From the NCBI RefSeq assembly GCF_934230905.1, contig NZ_CAKQFJ010000003.1, positions 37,408 through 101,407 of the forward strand: DNA of 64,000 nucleotides, in the 5' to 3' direction. The position numbers were made by a program, and so were the translations under genes. Under the pieces are notes generated by a model, which was given only the letters and a program-made list of their open reading frames with translations, did not search any database and had not been told where the DNA came from. The stretch is from an uncultured Veillonella sp. GTDB taxonomy: Bacteria > Bacillota > Negativicutes > Veillonellales > Veillonellaceae. Shown piece after piece: positions 8,053-16,185 of the stretch; positions within the stretch are counted from its first letter, which is position 1, and the number at the start of each line of letters is the position of its first letter.

Positions 8053-10344
8053 TTATACTTTATATTTTTCGTCCATTCCCATAAATACCTTTTCTGGTGT
8101 CATAGGTAATGTACGAACATCCGCACCAACTGCATTTTTTACAGCATGTTGTATGGCAGGACAAGCTGTATTAATAACAATTTCACCAATGGATTTAACA
8201 CCATATGCGCCACTTTCCTCATATGATTCAACAAAGGCTGTATGCACTTCACCAATATCCTGACGTGTAGGAATCTTATAGGTCATAAAATTATTAGTCT
8301 CTAACCGCCCATTACTAGAGTATCTAACATCTTCATACAAAGCCATACCAATAGCTTGCACCGCACCACCTTCAACTTGTACACGCGCTAATTTAGGGTT
8401 CACAACGGTACCACAGTCTACACAATTATACATATGTAGAGGTATAATGTGTCCCGTTTGTTTATCAACCTTGACTTCAGCAATAGATGCCATAAATGGT
8501 GGTGGAGACGTATGGCTACCCCAAGTTGCAAAACCCGTTAATTGTTCCGGTGTAGTTCCAACTAATAGCATAGGCGCTAATTCTTGAACAGATAACTGCT
8601 TAGCACCGTCCTTAGTTGTTCCAACCAATCCATCAAAATCGATTTCTTCTGGTTTAACATCCATAAATTGTGCTAATTTATTAATTATCTTTTCTCTCAA
8701 CTCTTCAGCAGCCATCTTCGCAGCCGTCCCCGTTACATAAGTGGTACTCGATGCATAAGAGCCTGGATCGAATGGTACGATATCCGTATCAGATTCGATA
8801 ACCGTCATAGATTCCATCGGGCATCCAAGGACTTCACAAGCCATTTGTGTAAGAATGGTATTTGCCCCCATGCCCATATCGGAAGATCCCGTATACAATG
8901 TATAGTTACCATCATCACCGAGACGAATTTCTACTGATGCCACATCGATATTAGCGACACCGGACCCCTGTAAAGCAAGTGCCATACCAAGTCCACCGCG
9001 ATAACGTTCATCAATGTCCCAACTATGTGGTCGTTCATCCCAACGAGCCATTTCCTTAACTTTATTAACTGTCTCTTGGAATAGGCCAGAATCCATAATT
9101 TCATCAGGATCATAGACTAAGCTACGTTCACCAGCAGCAATCAAATTCTTTTGACGGAGCTCTGCTGGGTCAACACCCATTTCATCTGCTAATCGGTTAA
9201 CTGCACACTCCAATGGCCATAAAGATTCTGTAGCCCCATAACCACGGAAGGCACCACCAGGTGTATGGTTCATATAAACCCCTTCTGTACCATAGTGCAC
9301 AGCTTTTGCCTTATTATACAATGGTACAGATTTATGTTCCCCAGCTGTAGTTGTCGTAAAGCAGTGGGTTGCATGAGCCCCAGCATCAGTAATAGAATCC
9401 ATATCAATAACTTGGATAATGCCATCCTTTGTAGCACCTACGCGAATATACCATTCACGAGCATGACGTGTGGTAGAACAAGTTTGTGCTTCCGTTCTAT
9501 CATATAGTAAATAACATGGTTTTTGTAATTTCCATGTTACAAAAGCAGTCATCAATTCTGTACAAGCCGTTTGTTTGGAACCAAAACCACCACCAATACG
9601 AGGTTTAATAACACGAATCTTAGAGGCAGGAATACCTAGTGCCCGTGCGATATGACGACGTACATGGAACACGATTTGCGTGGAACTTACAATGACAATA
9701 CGTCCTAAATGATCGATATAACCAAAGCTTTGAAATGGTTCCATTGCGGATTGACGTGTTGCTTGGTCAAAATAAGTGCCTTCTACAACATAGTCGCATT
9801 TCGCAAGTTCTGCTTCAATATCGCCAACACGTTTATGATACGATACACAAATATTACGTTTATAATCTTGTCCCACTGGAATATGATTAAGGATATCCTC
9901 CTCAGGATGAACCACTGTTTCATGGTCTATAGCCGTATGCAAATCAAGCACAGGTTTTTGAACATCATATTCCACCTTAATGAGAGGCATTGCCTTTAAT
10001 GCTGTAGCTTCATCTTTAGCTACAACAAGGGCCACTTCATCGCCTACGTAGCGAACTACAGGATCGAGAATCAATGCATCATAAGCAGACGGCTCCGGAT
10101 ACGTCTGACCAGCTAGGGTAACCCGTGTATTAGGTACATCTTCATAGGTAAAAATAGCCTCTACCCCAGGGATTAATTTAGCTTTAGATGTATCGATAGA
10201 TTTAATTCTCGCCTGCGCATGAGGACTGCGCAACACCTTAATAATGAGGGCATCTTTTGGTACAAAATCCCCTGTATAGGAAGGCTTACCACTCAGTATC
10301 CCCTTGGCATCGACTTTATCATAAGACTTACCAATGTGCTTCAT
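8053..10344 (-). CDS. Xanthine dehydrogenase-type molybdopterin-binding subunit
   Basis: The 763-residue large subunit of a heterotrimeric molybdenum hydroxylase. The aldehyde oxidase/xanthine dehydrogenase a/b hammerhead is N-terminal (SGKPSYTGDF to about residue 120). The Mo-cofactor domain follows, with IGGGFGSKQ, GGAFRGYGATE and, near the C-terminus, GVKSIGE whose Glu is the expected catalytic base. It probably hydroxylates a purine such as xanthine, but related enzymes act on nicotinate or aldehydes and the sequence does not decide. AAGGAGG precedes the ATG, which overlaps the 2Fe-2S gene stop by one base. It is the third gene of the operon, and the downstream yqeC-mocA-yqeB-xdhC genes supply its cofactor. 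Confidence 0.9.
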   Translation of the reverse strand: MKHIGKSYDKVDAKGILSGKPSYTGDFVPKDALIIKVLRSPHAQARIKSIDTSKAKLIPGVEAIFTYEDVPNTRVTLAGQTYPEPSAYDALILDPVVRYVGDEVALVVAKDEATALKAMPLIKVEYDVQKPVLDLHTAIDHETVVHPEEDILNHIPVGQDYKRNICVSYHKRVGDIEAELAKCDYVVEGTYFDQATRQSAMEPFQSFGYIDHLGRIVIVSSTQIVFHVRRHIARALGIPASKIRVIKPRIGGGFGSKQTACTELMTAFVTWKLQKPCYLLYDRTEAQTCSTTRHAREWYIRVGATKDGIIQVIDMDSITDAGAHATHCFTTTTAGEHKSVPLYNKAKAVHYGTEGVYMNHTPGGAFRGYGATESLWPLECAVNRLADEMGVDPAELRQKNLIAAGERSLVYDPDEIMDSGLFQETVNKVKEMARWDERPHSWDIDERYRGGLGMALALQGSGVANIDVASVEIRLGDDGNYTLYTGSSDMGMGANTILTQMACEVLGCPMESMTVIESDTDIVPFDPGSYASSTTYVTGTAAKMAAEELREKIINKLAQFMDVKPEEIDFDGLVGTTKDGAKQLSVQELAPMLLVGTTPEQLTGFATWGSHTSPPPFMASIAEVKVDKQTGHIIPLHMYNCVDCGTVVNPKLARVQVEGGAVQAIGMALYEDVRYSSNGRLETNNFMTYKIPTRQDIGEVHTAFVESYEESGAYGVKSIGEIVINTACPAIQHAVKNAVGADVRTLPMTPEKVFMGMDEKYKV

Positions 10345-10796
10345 TATAAACCTCCTTGTAGATACTTACGAACGCCTCGAAGTTGTGATTCATAGCCAGT
10401 ACAGCGACAGAGATTTCCAATCAAGTATTCTCGAATTTCATCATCACTGGCATTAGGATTTCTACGCTTCAATGCGATGGCACTCATCATCATACCAGTA
10501 GTACAAAAACCACATTGGTCCGCCCCTTCAGATGCAAGGCAGTCAGCTAGTAAAGATGCATCTTCTTCCAGTCCTTCAAGAGTTATAATTGTATGACCTG
10601 GTGCACGGAATGTAGGGTACGCACAAGATAGTGTGATTTCATCATCTATCCAAACAGTACATAAACCACAGTTCGTCGTATCACACCCACAACGCACACT
10701 ATAATAGCCTAAGTTGCGCAACGTAGTTAATAGCATTTCATCTGTTGGCACATTAACGGTTACGTTTTTATTATTAATATTCAATACTAATTCCAT
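10344..10796 (-). CDS. 2Fe-2S subunit of the molybdenum hydroxylase
   Basis: 150 residues with two [2Fe-2S] sites. A plant-type ferredoxin cluster is in the first half (CGCDTTNCGLCTV plus a later Cys at SCAYP), and the all-helical second domain has CGFCTTGM and GNLCRCTGYE. It passes electrons from the Mo centre to the FAD subunit. The first cluster carries one extra cysteine (CGC) compared with the usual pattern. The ATG overlaps the stop of the FAD gene in TAATG, so translation is coupled. Length and motifs are normal for the small subunit of heterotrimeric xanthine dehydrogenases. Confidence 0.93.
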   Translation of the reverse strand: MELVLNINNKNVTVNVPTDEMLLTTLRNLGYYSVRCGCDTTNCGLCTVWIDDEITLSCAYPTFRAPGHTIITLEGLEEDASLLADCLASEGADQCGFCTTGMMMSAIALKRRNPNASDDEIREYLIGNLCRCTGYESQLRGVRKYLQGGL

Positions 10797-11578
10797 TATT
10801 GTGCCACCTCCTTAACTAAACGTCGAACCATGGCTTTAGCCATTTCTACACGGTATTCTTTTGAAGCATGTGAATTTTTTTGGAATACTAGCTCCTCTGA
10901 TGCCACCTGTGCTGCGTCATCCAATGCAGCTACGCCTTTTTCTGAAAGCAAAGCACTCGCTTTTTCAGCCAATTGTGGAGCACCTGGACGCGTACCGATA
11001 TAAACCTCATAACCTATATCATCATGGCGAATAGAACCTGTTAAATATGGGAAGTCACCACGAGAAATACGCAACGCTTCAACGGCAACAGATGCTTCCT
11101 GTTTTGGAATGCGAATTTCCACCAAAATGTCGCGTTCTCGATAATTCATATATTCCTTCATAGACATACGTCCACCTTTATGGGTTACAATATCTGCATG
11201 AACAGCCAACAAAGCGGGAATAATATCGGAGAAACCAAACTTACTAGCCACAGATCCACCCATAGTAGCCATATTTCTAAATTGGACACCTAAAATTTCT
11301 TTGATGCCGCGCACTACGGCACCACCACAAAATTGTTGTAATGGTTCAAACCGTTCTACATCGCCTTGAGTCGCCATGGCACCAATAACAAACTCATGAT
11401 CTTCTTCACGAACATATCGTAAATCTAGTCCTGCCATGTCGATCACTGCAGGCCATGTACGACGACCTAACCGCAGCCAACACCCACCAGCAAGCATAGG
11501 TGCCATCTTATTTTTTACGGCCATTTCATAGGCCTCTTCCACCGTCTTCGGTTGTAATACTTTCAAAAAGGCTAACAT
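10796..11578 (-). CDS. FAD-binding subunit of the molybdenum hydroxylase
   Basis: 260 residues of the CoxM/XdhB FAD-binding type: an N-terminal FLKVLQPKTVEEAYEMA strand-helix, an FAD loop MLAGGCWLRLG, and the conserved QFRNMATMGGSVASKFGFSD segment that contacts flavin. The first loop departs from the usual AGGTDL (Gly-Cys-Trp replaces Gly-Thr-Asp), so flavin contact may be slightly altered. It is the first gene of the eight-gene operon, with GAGGATAGATT before its ATG. It accepts electrons from the 2Fe-2S subunit and delivers them to NAD or another acceptor. Confidence 0.87.
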   Translation of the reverse strand: MLAFLKVLQPKTVEEAYEMAVKNKMAPMLAGGCWLRLGRRTWPAVIDMAGLDLRYVREEDHEFVIGAMATQGDVERFEPLQQFCGGAVVRGIKEILGVQFRNMATMGGSVASKFGFSDIIPALLAVHADIVTHKGGRMSMKEYMNYRERDILVEIRIPKQEASVAVEALRISRGDFPYLTGSIRHDDIGYEVYIGTRPGAPQLAEKASALLSEKGVAALDDAAQVASEELVFQKNSHASKEYRVEMAKAMVRRLVKEVAQ

Positions 11579-11705
11579 AATCTATCCTCATAATGGTATA
11601 CTAAAAATAATAATCAGCTTAATACATTTACCGTTAGTAATTTTGATATAAAACCTTTTATTTTAATTATATATATAATTGTAACAACTATTAGACTGTA
11701 AATCT

Positions 11706-12584
11706 ATGACAAACAATATAAAATTACAAGAAGTTTGCAAACAATTACATATACCAGTAGTTGGTACCACATCATGGCCACTTCCCCCTGAAGCACGTGA
11801 AATCTTACGCGAGGCTAACCCATGTCCATTTACAGCAGCCGACTTAGAAACACGCTTAACGGGTACACCTGACTTTATGCCACGCAGCGCCATTGTCTGC
11901 CTATTTCCCTACCATGTACCATATGATGGTCCAAAAAATCTGTCTCGTTACACATGGGCTAACGATTATCATCTTGTCGTAACAAATTATTTGCAGAATC
12001 TCATAGATGAGTTAATGAATATAAATTCTAATGCATTATTTTCCATTCACTGCGATACAAGCCCATTAGCTGATCGATATATGGCCTATTTAGCAGGGCT
12101 TGGCTTCTATGGAAAAAACAAATGCTTTATCAATCCAATTTGGGGTTCCTATATTGTCATCGGCACTGTACTTACCACACTAGAATTTGAACCTAATTCT
12201 CCTCTGACAAATACTTGTATGGGCTGCAACCGATGCATTTCATCATGTCTTGGCCAATGTTTAAATACTGATGAATTCAAGTACTCCACTTGTAAAAGTT
12301 ATTTAACGCAAAAAAAAGGTGATCTCACCGACGAAGAACAATCTATCATCAAGAAATCACCTTTACTATTCGGTTGCGATGTGTGCCAAGAGGTGTGTCC
12401 TCACAACAAAGATATACCTATAACCCCTATTGCAGAATTTCAATCCATTGAACCCTATGTAGACATCAACGAACTAGAATCACTAACAAACAAGGAATTT
12501 AAAGCAAAATACGGACATCGTGCCTTCTCATGGCGAGGAAAAAAGATAATATTACGAAACCATGAATATATCACTAAATCTTGA
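11706..12584 (+). CDS. queG: QueG-like epoxyqueuosine reductase (short form)
   Basis: QueG removes the epoxide oxygen in the last step of queuosine synthesis in tRNA, using cobalamin. The N-terminal DUF1730-like region contains CDTSPLADRYMAYLAGLGFYG with the expected catalytic Asp, then GKNKCFINP. Two [4Fe-4S] motifs follow: CMGCNRCISSC and CDVCQEVCPHN. At 292 residues it lacks the HEAT-repeat tail of the roughly 380-residue enzymes; a shorter form is common in Firmicutes as far as I know. The ribosome-binding site is poor. QueF, an earlier enzyme of the same pathway, is at 55922-56419. It diverges from the hydroxylase operon across a 127-base gap. Confidence 0.85.
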   Translation: MTNNIKLQEVCKQLHIPVVGTTSWPLPPEAREILREANPCPFTAADLETRLTGTPDFMPRSAIVCLFPYHVPYDGPKNLSRYTWANDYHLVVTNYLQNLIDELMNINSNALFSIHCDTSPLADRYMAYLAGLGFYGKNKCFINPIWGSYIVIGTVLTTLEFEPNSPLTNTCMGCNRCISSCLGQCLNTDEFKYSTCKSYLTQKKGDLTDEEQSIIKKSPLLFGCDVCQEVCPHNKDIPITPIAEFQSIEPYVDINELESLTNKEFKAKYGHRAFSWRGKKIILRNHEYITKS

Positions 12585-12616
12585 TATCACTTCATAAGTA
12601 CTAGTTCTAATACACC

Positions 12617-13204
12617 TTATATTTTGTAATAATTAAGTTTATCTAAGGACTGGCTCAAGGCTGGCACATATTCTTCAATAAACATATCTACTTCTGGCAT
12701 ATTAAGTGCTTTCAACTTCGCTAAGATTGTATCGTGAGCCTCTCTGAATTCATCATTTCCAGCATGTAATTCATTGACGCATTTCATATATGCAGACAAA
12801 GTATCTGCAGCTTTAACAATCGGCCATTCAGGCAATGTTTCGGCCTCTACAATATAAGGTTTGTATACAGCTTGTAATCGTTCTGGTAGTGTAGTTAACA
12901 TTTTTTCCTGTGCTAAGGATTCCACTTCACCATACAAGGAGCGAAGTTTAGGATCAAAATATTTAATCGGTGTTGGCATATCTCCCGTAAAAATTTCACT
13001 CACTTCATGATACATGGCAATCACTGCCACTTTATTAATATCGAGGCTTCCGCCAAAATATTCATTTTTAAGGGCCGCCAAATTATGCGCTACCAGAGCT
13101 ACTTCAAGACTGTGTTCTTGAATATTTTCAGTTTCCGTATTACGCATCAAGCTCCAACGATTAATAAAGCGCATCCGTTTTAAAAAAGCAAAAAATGAAC
13201 TCAT
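12617..13204 (-). CDS. yfbR: YfbR-like 5'-deoxynucleotidase (HD domain)
   Basis: 195 residues. The HD-domain metal ligands are visible as QEHSLEVA, YHEVSEIFTGD and, later, AADTLSAYMKCV, in the spacing of E. coli YfbR, which dephosphorylates dNMPs. The N-terminus FFAFLKRMRFINRWSLMRN also matches the family. It stands alone on the minus strand, convergent with queG. An intrinsic-terminator-like hairpin on the opposite strand lies just beyond its 5' end (13224-13258). A role in nucleotide pool balance is inferred from the family. Confidence 0.88.
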   Translation of the reverse strand: MSSFFAFLKRMRFINRWSLMRNTETENIQEHSLEVALVAHNLAALKNEYFGGSLDINKVAVIAMYHEVSEIFTGDMPTPIKYFDPKLRSLYGEVESLAQEKMLTTLPERLQAVYKPYIVEAETLPEWPIVKAADTLSAYMKCVNELHAGNDEFREAHDTILAKLKALNMPEVDMFIEEYVPALSQSLDKLNYYKI

Positions 13205-13223
13205 ACATATCCCCCTTACAACG

Positions 13224-13258
13224 AAGGTCCCACCAGAAGGTAGGACCTTTTTTAGTAT
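13224..13258 (+). terminator. Plus-strand intrinsic terminator upstream of yfbR
   Basis: AAGGTCC-ACC and GGT-GGACCTT arms with loop AGAA are followed by TTTTTT on the plus strand. The T run is on the plus side only. The nearest plus-strand gene is queG, 640 bases away, so a queG transcript may run antisense through yfbR to this point. Confidence 0.6.
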
Positions 13259-13280
13259 ATATCACTTAATAACTGTCTTA

Positions 13281-14135
13281 TTAAATGACACCTCGTAATT
13301 TAAACCCATAATCTAAGAATTGAACAGCCTCATTCCAACGATTATCATCATTGAGCATTACCACAATCATAGTATGACCATTACGTGTAGCGGATGCAAT
13401 TAAACACTCTCCTGCTGCATTCGTAAAACCAGTCTTTAACCCGTTAGCACCAGGATATTTATTCCGAATAAAATGATTAGTGGTCCGAATTGTTTCTGGT
13501 GTACGGTTTTGATACGGCACCTTATAGTAGTCATTCGCCACTTTATCACGGAACATTTGATATTTCATACCATATGCAGCAATCAAAGCTAAATCACGCG
13601 CCGTAGAATGATGTCCCATTTGCGTCAATCCATGAGGATTAAGGAACACACTATTTTTAGCACCAGCCTTAGCAGCTATACGATTCATATCCTTAGCAAA
13701 ATTCTCGACAGAACCACTTACATTTTCTGCTACAACAACAGCAGCGTCATTTCCACTGGCCACCATCATACCCTCTAGAACACCTTCCAAGGTAATTTGG
13801 TCCCCTACGTGTACGCCAAGATTCGATTCCTCCATGCTCGTCGCATAGGGGCTAATCGTTGCCAATTCATCTAATTGTGTGCCTTTTAACTCAAGAGCAG
13901 TCAATAAAGTTACCATTTTTGTGGTACTCGCTGGATGCATCCATTTATCTGGATTTTTAGCAAATAGAATTTCCTTAGTATCTGCATCAATAAGTACTAC
14001 CGCTTCACCAACAGTTGATGGCGGCGTAGGGGCATCAGCACGAGCGACTGTGCCAATACACATGATGCCTATGAAAGCTAGCACCAATACAAAATATTGC
14101 CATATCGAACGCTTATTCATGATTAAATCTGTCAT
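13281..14135 (-). CDS. D-alanyl-D-alanine carboxypeptidase (PBP5/DacF type, short)
   Basis: A serine peptidase that trims the terminal D-Ala of peptidoglycan stem peptides. A signal peptide (WQYFVLVLAFIGIMCIGTVARADA) leads into the peptidase S11 domain, with ASTTK (active Ser-x-x-Lys), the SGN motif in VASGNDAA, and KTG in NGLKTGFTNAAG. At 284 residues it ends after the catalytic domain and lacks the C-terminal PBP5 beta domain and amphipathic anchor of longer DacA-type enzymes, so it may be soluble in the periplasm. AGAAGAAG precedes the ATG at 14135; an inner ATG at 14120 has no binding site. It lies 46 bases after the MscS gene. Confidence 0.9.
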   Translation of the reverse strand: MTDLIMNKRSIWQYFVLVLAFIGIMCIGTVARADAPTPPSTVGEAVVLIDADTKEILFAKNPDKWMHPASTTKMVTLLTALELKGTQLDELATISPYATSMEESNLGVHVGDQITLEGVLEGMMVASGNDAAVVVAENVSGSVENFAKDMNRIAAKAGAKNSVFLNPHGLTQMGHHSTARDLALIAAYGMKYQMFRDKVANDYYKVPYQNRTPETIRTTNHFIRNKYPGANGLKTGFTNAAGECLIASATRNGHTMIVVMLNDDNRWNEAVQFLDYGFKLRGVI

Positions 14136-14181
14136 ATACTTCTTCTTTCTAGTTCTAACTTCTAATTATTGTTTACATAAA

Positions 14182-15093
14182 CTATAGTTCAACATTCGTT
14201 GCAGTCGCTTTTTTCTTTGTCTCTTTACGTTCACCTGTAGAAGTATCTACATTTTGTACATATACTACACGTTGCGGATAAGGAATATCGATGCCATGTT
14301 TATCAAAAGCATCTTTCACATCAGACATTATACTATATTGAACATCAATAAACTGATGTGTTTTAACTTCTGCAAACGCAGAAATACGCACAGAGTTCTC
14401 ACCAAATTCAGATATACCAATCTCCATATATTTAGCATTCAAAATCCGTTTATCCCTAGCAAAAACATCCTTTAATACTTTAATAGCCTCATGATGATTG
14501 TTGTTATATCCAATATCAAATACGAACGGAATCATGCGTTCCTTCATATACGAATAATTAGTAACAGATTGAGATGTAAGGATAGAGTTTGGTATATACA
14601 CTCTTTTTTTATCTTTTGTAGTGATAATAGTATACATAAATTGTATAGATGTAACACTACCTACTATATCCCCTACCTGAATAACGTGACCAGCACGAAA
14701 AGGCTTAAAAATTAAAATGAGCAAACCTGATGCTAAATTAGACATATTATTTTGTAATGCCAATCCAATACCTAAACCAAAAGCACCAAAAGCTGCCACA
14801 AAAGATGTTGTAGGAACACCTATTTGATTAAAACAAATCAACAGCAATCCCACGAGTAATACATAATTTATAATTTGAGTCATAAAACTCATCGCTGCCG
14901 AATCATAATGTGCACGAGACATAACACGGACCGCAAAAGCTTTAATCCAATGAATAATATAGCGGCCTATCACAAATATGATGAGTGCTAGTAAAATATT
15001 ACTAGCTTGGCTCAAGAACCACTCTCGCAGCGTTAATAAGACATTAGCATCCTTAAATAACAGCTGTGAAGCAGCAGCTAAAAATTCGTACAT
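14182..15093 (-). CDS. MscS-family mechanosensitive channel
   Basis: 303 residues. Transmembrane helices lie at about 25-45, 65-85 and 90-115; the third is the Gly/Ala-rich pore helix (FGAFGLGIGLALQNNMSNLASGLL), the defining MscS segment. The cytoplasmic beta domain follows (GDIVGSVTSIQFMYTII, RVYIPNSIL) with a C-terminal alpha/beta part containing FDKHGIDIPYPQRVVYV. The channel releases solutes on hypo-osmotic shock. A Lys/Glu/Thr-rich tail of about 20 residues ends the protein. It is probably first in a two-gene unit with the D,D-carboxypeptidase, linking turgor response and wall editing by position only. Confidence 0.9.
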   Translation of the reverse strand: MYEFLAAASQLLFKDANVLLTLREWFLSQASNILLALIIFVIGRYIIHWIKAFAVRVMSRAHYDSAAMSFMTQIINYVLLVGLLLICFNQIGVPTTSFVAAFGAFGLGIGLALQNNMSNLASGLLILIFKPFRAGHVIQVGDIVGSVTSIQFMYTIITTKDKKRVYIPNSILTSQSVTNYSYMKERMIPFVFDIGYNNNHHEAIKVLKDVFARDKRILNAKYMEIGISEFGENSVRISAFAEVKTHQFIDVQYSIMSDVKDAFDKHGIDIPYPQRVVYVQNVDTSTGERKETKKKATATNVEL

Positions 15094-15264
15094 CTAGACC
15101 TCCACACATCTTACAGTAATCTACTCAAATCTATGATAAACATATGATATAATTTCACATATAACATTACATACGATAAAAATAAGCTATTAAAACAAGA
15201 AATTGTTATCTTTTATTATAGCTTTATATTCTATATCTAACAATGATAAACTAGGGAGTCCTAT

Positions 15265-16041
15265 ATGTCTAACAATCCATATATAGCACCTGATACATTA
15301 ATAACAGGCGGTCATATTACCAAAGAATCTACTTCTATAACTATTCTATTTGACGATATTCACTACTCTTTGAGTAGTGGACAATTAAACGGCGGATTTC
15401 ACCACACCCTTGGTGTGCGCAATCAACAATTAACCTATCATATAGAAACAGAAAAAGATTTACCAGGCGGTTCTGTAGCAAATTATTTAGCCCAAGAGTT
15501 TGAATATATCGATGTGCCTGTTCATTTTAGTACAGCACTATTAACATCTGCTACTATCTCACTTCACGCCTATACAATAATCCAAGAGAACGATACAATT
15601 GTTGAAACAATCATCACTGGTGGTTATAATAAAACAGCTCATCGTGCAGGTACAGGCTATTGTTACGAAGAAAAAAATGGTGATTTTCATACTCCTGGCA
15701 CGATTAATATTCTTGTATTTACCAATAAAGCTCTCACGGACAGTGCTATGGTAAAAGCTATCATGACAATTACAGAAGCCAAAACGGCAGCACTACAAGA
15801 TTGGAGAGTAGAGAGCACAAATGAAGTACCAAAATATAATACTAATATAGACCGCAGTTTAGCCAAAGAAAAACATACTTCTGCTACGGGTACCGCTACA
15901 GATGGAATCATACTAACAATTGATACAAACGGTGATGTACTAACTGATGCAGGATCTTATTCTTTATTTGGTGACACGTTAGCCAAATCTGTATATATTG
16001 GAGTACAACGTGCATTAGCAAATGCGGTAGAATTTGAATAA
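15265..16041 (+). CDS. cbiZ: Adenosylcobinamide amidohydrolase CbiZ
   Basis: CbiZ hydrolyses adenosylcobinamide to adenosylcobyric acid, allowing salvage of incomplete corrinoids. Recognisable parts are LSSGQLNGGFHHTLGVRNQQL at the N-terminus, ITGGYNKTAHRAG and the C-terminal SATGTATDGIILTI segment, which matches the family GTGTD-type motif. GGGAG is six bases before the ATG. No cobalamin riboswitch is evident in the 170-base upstream gap. The gene stands alone and ends at a convergent terminator. Its presence suggests scavenging of environmental corrinoids, consistent with cobalamin-dependent enzymes such as the QueG-like protein nearby. Sequence divergence keeps confidence below certainty. 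Confidence 0.8.
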   Translation: MSNNPYIAPDTLITGGHITKESTSITILFDDIHYSLSSGQLNGGFHHTLGVRNQQLTYHIETEKDLPGGSVANYLAQEFEYIDVPVHFSTALLTSATISLHAYTIIQENDTIVETIITGGYNKTAHRAGTGYCYEEKNGDFHTPGTINILVFTNKALTDSAMVKAIMTITEAKTAALQDWRVESTNEVPKYNTNIDRSLAKEKHTSATGTATDGIILTIDTNGDVLTDAGSYSLFGDTLAKSVYIGVQRALANAVEFE

Positions 16042-16046
16042 TTGAC

Positions 16047-16144
16047 ATACAAAAAGAACCTTTGTGAATCATTGAATGGAACCTCTCAAAATTGTGTCCA
16101 ATTTTAGGAGGGCAGTTCATACTATCGCAAAGGTTCTTTTGTAT
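16047..16144. terminator. Bidirectional terminator hairpin between cbiZ and ansA
   Basis: Arms AAAAGAACCTTTG (16052-16064) and CAAAGGTTCTTTT (16128-16140) pair perfectly and are T-rich on leaving in both directions, as expected between convergent genes. Instead of a small loop, the hairpin encloses about 63 bases that hold a second palindrome (16073-16119). Confidence 0.75.
16073..16119. repeat. 47-bp palindrome resembling two fused IS3-family ends
   Basis: On the minus strand it begins TGAACTGCCCTCCTAAAATT and continues GGACA, the type of terminal sequence I associate with IS3-family elements. The other end, read inward on the plus strand, is TGAATGGAACCTCTCAAAAT. The two ends meet around a four-base centre with no transposase between. 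It may be a minimal IS-derived remnant inside the terminator loop. The IS3 resemblance is from memory. Confidence 0.5.
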
Positions 16145-16185
16145 ATCTCACAAGTATAAGGTCTAACCCCTAACCTTTATTACAC

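Noticed and set aside
15094..15264. Cobalamin riboswitch ahead of cbiZ
   Set aside because: The gap is only about 170 bases and lacks the conserved cobalamin-box sequence; just a weak AAGCTAT/ATAGCTT pairing.
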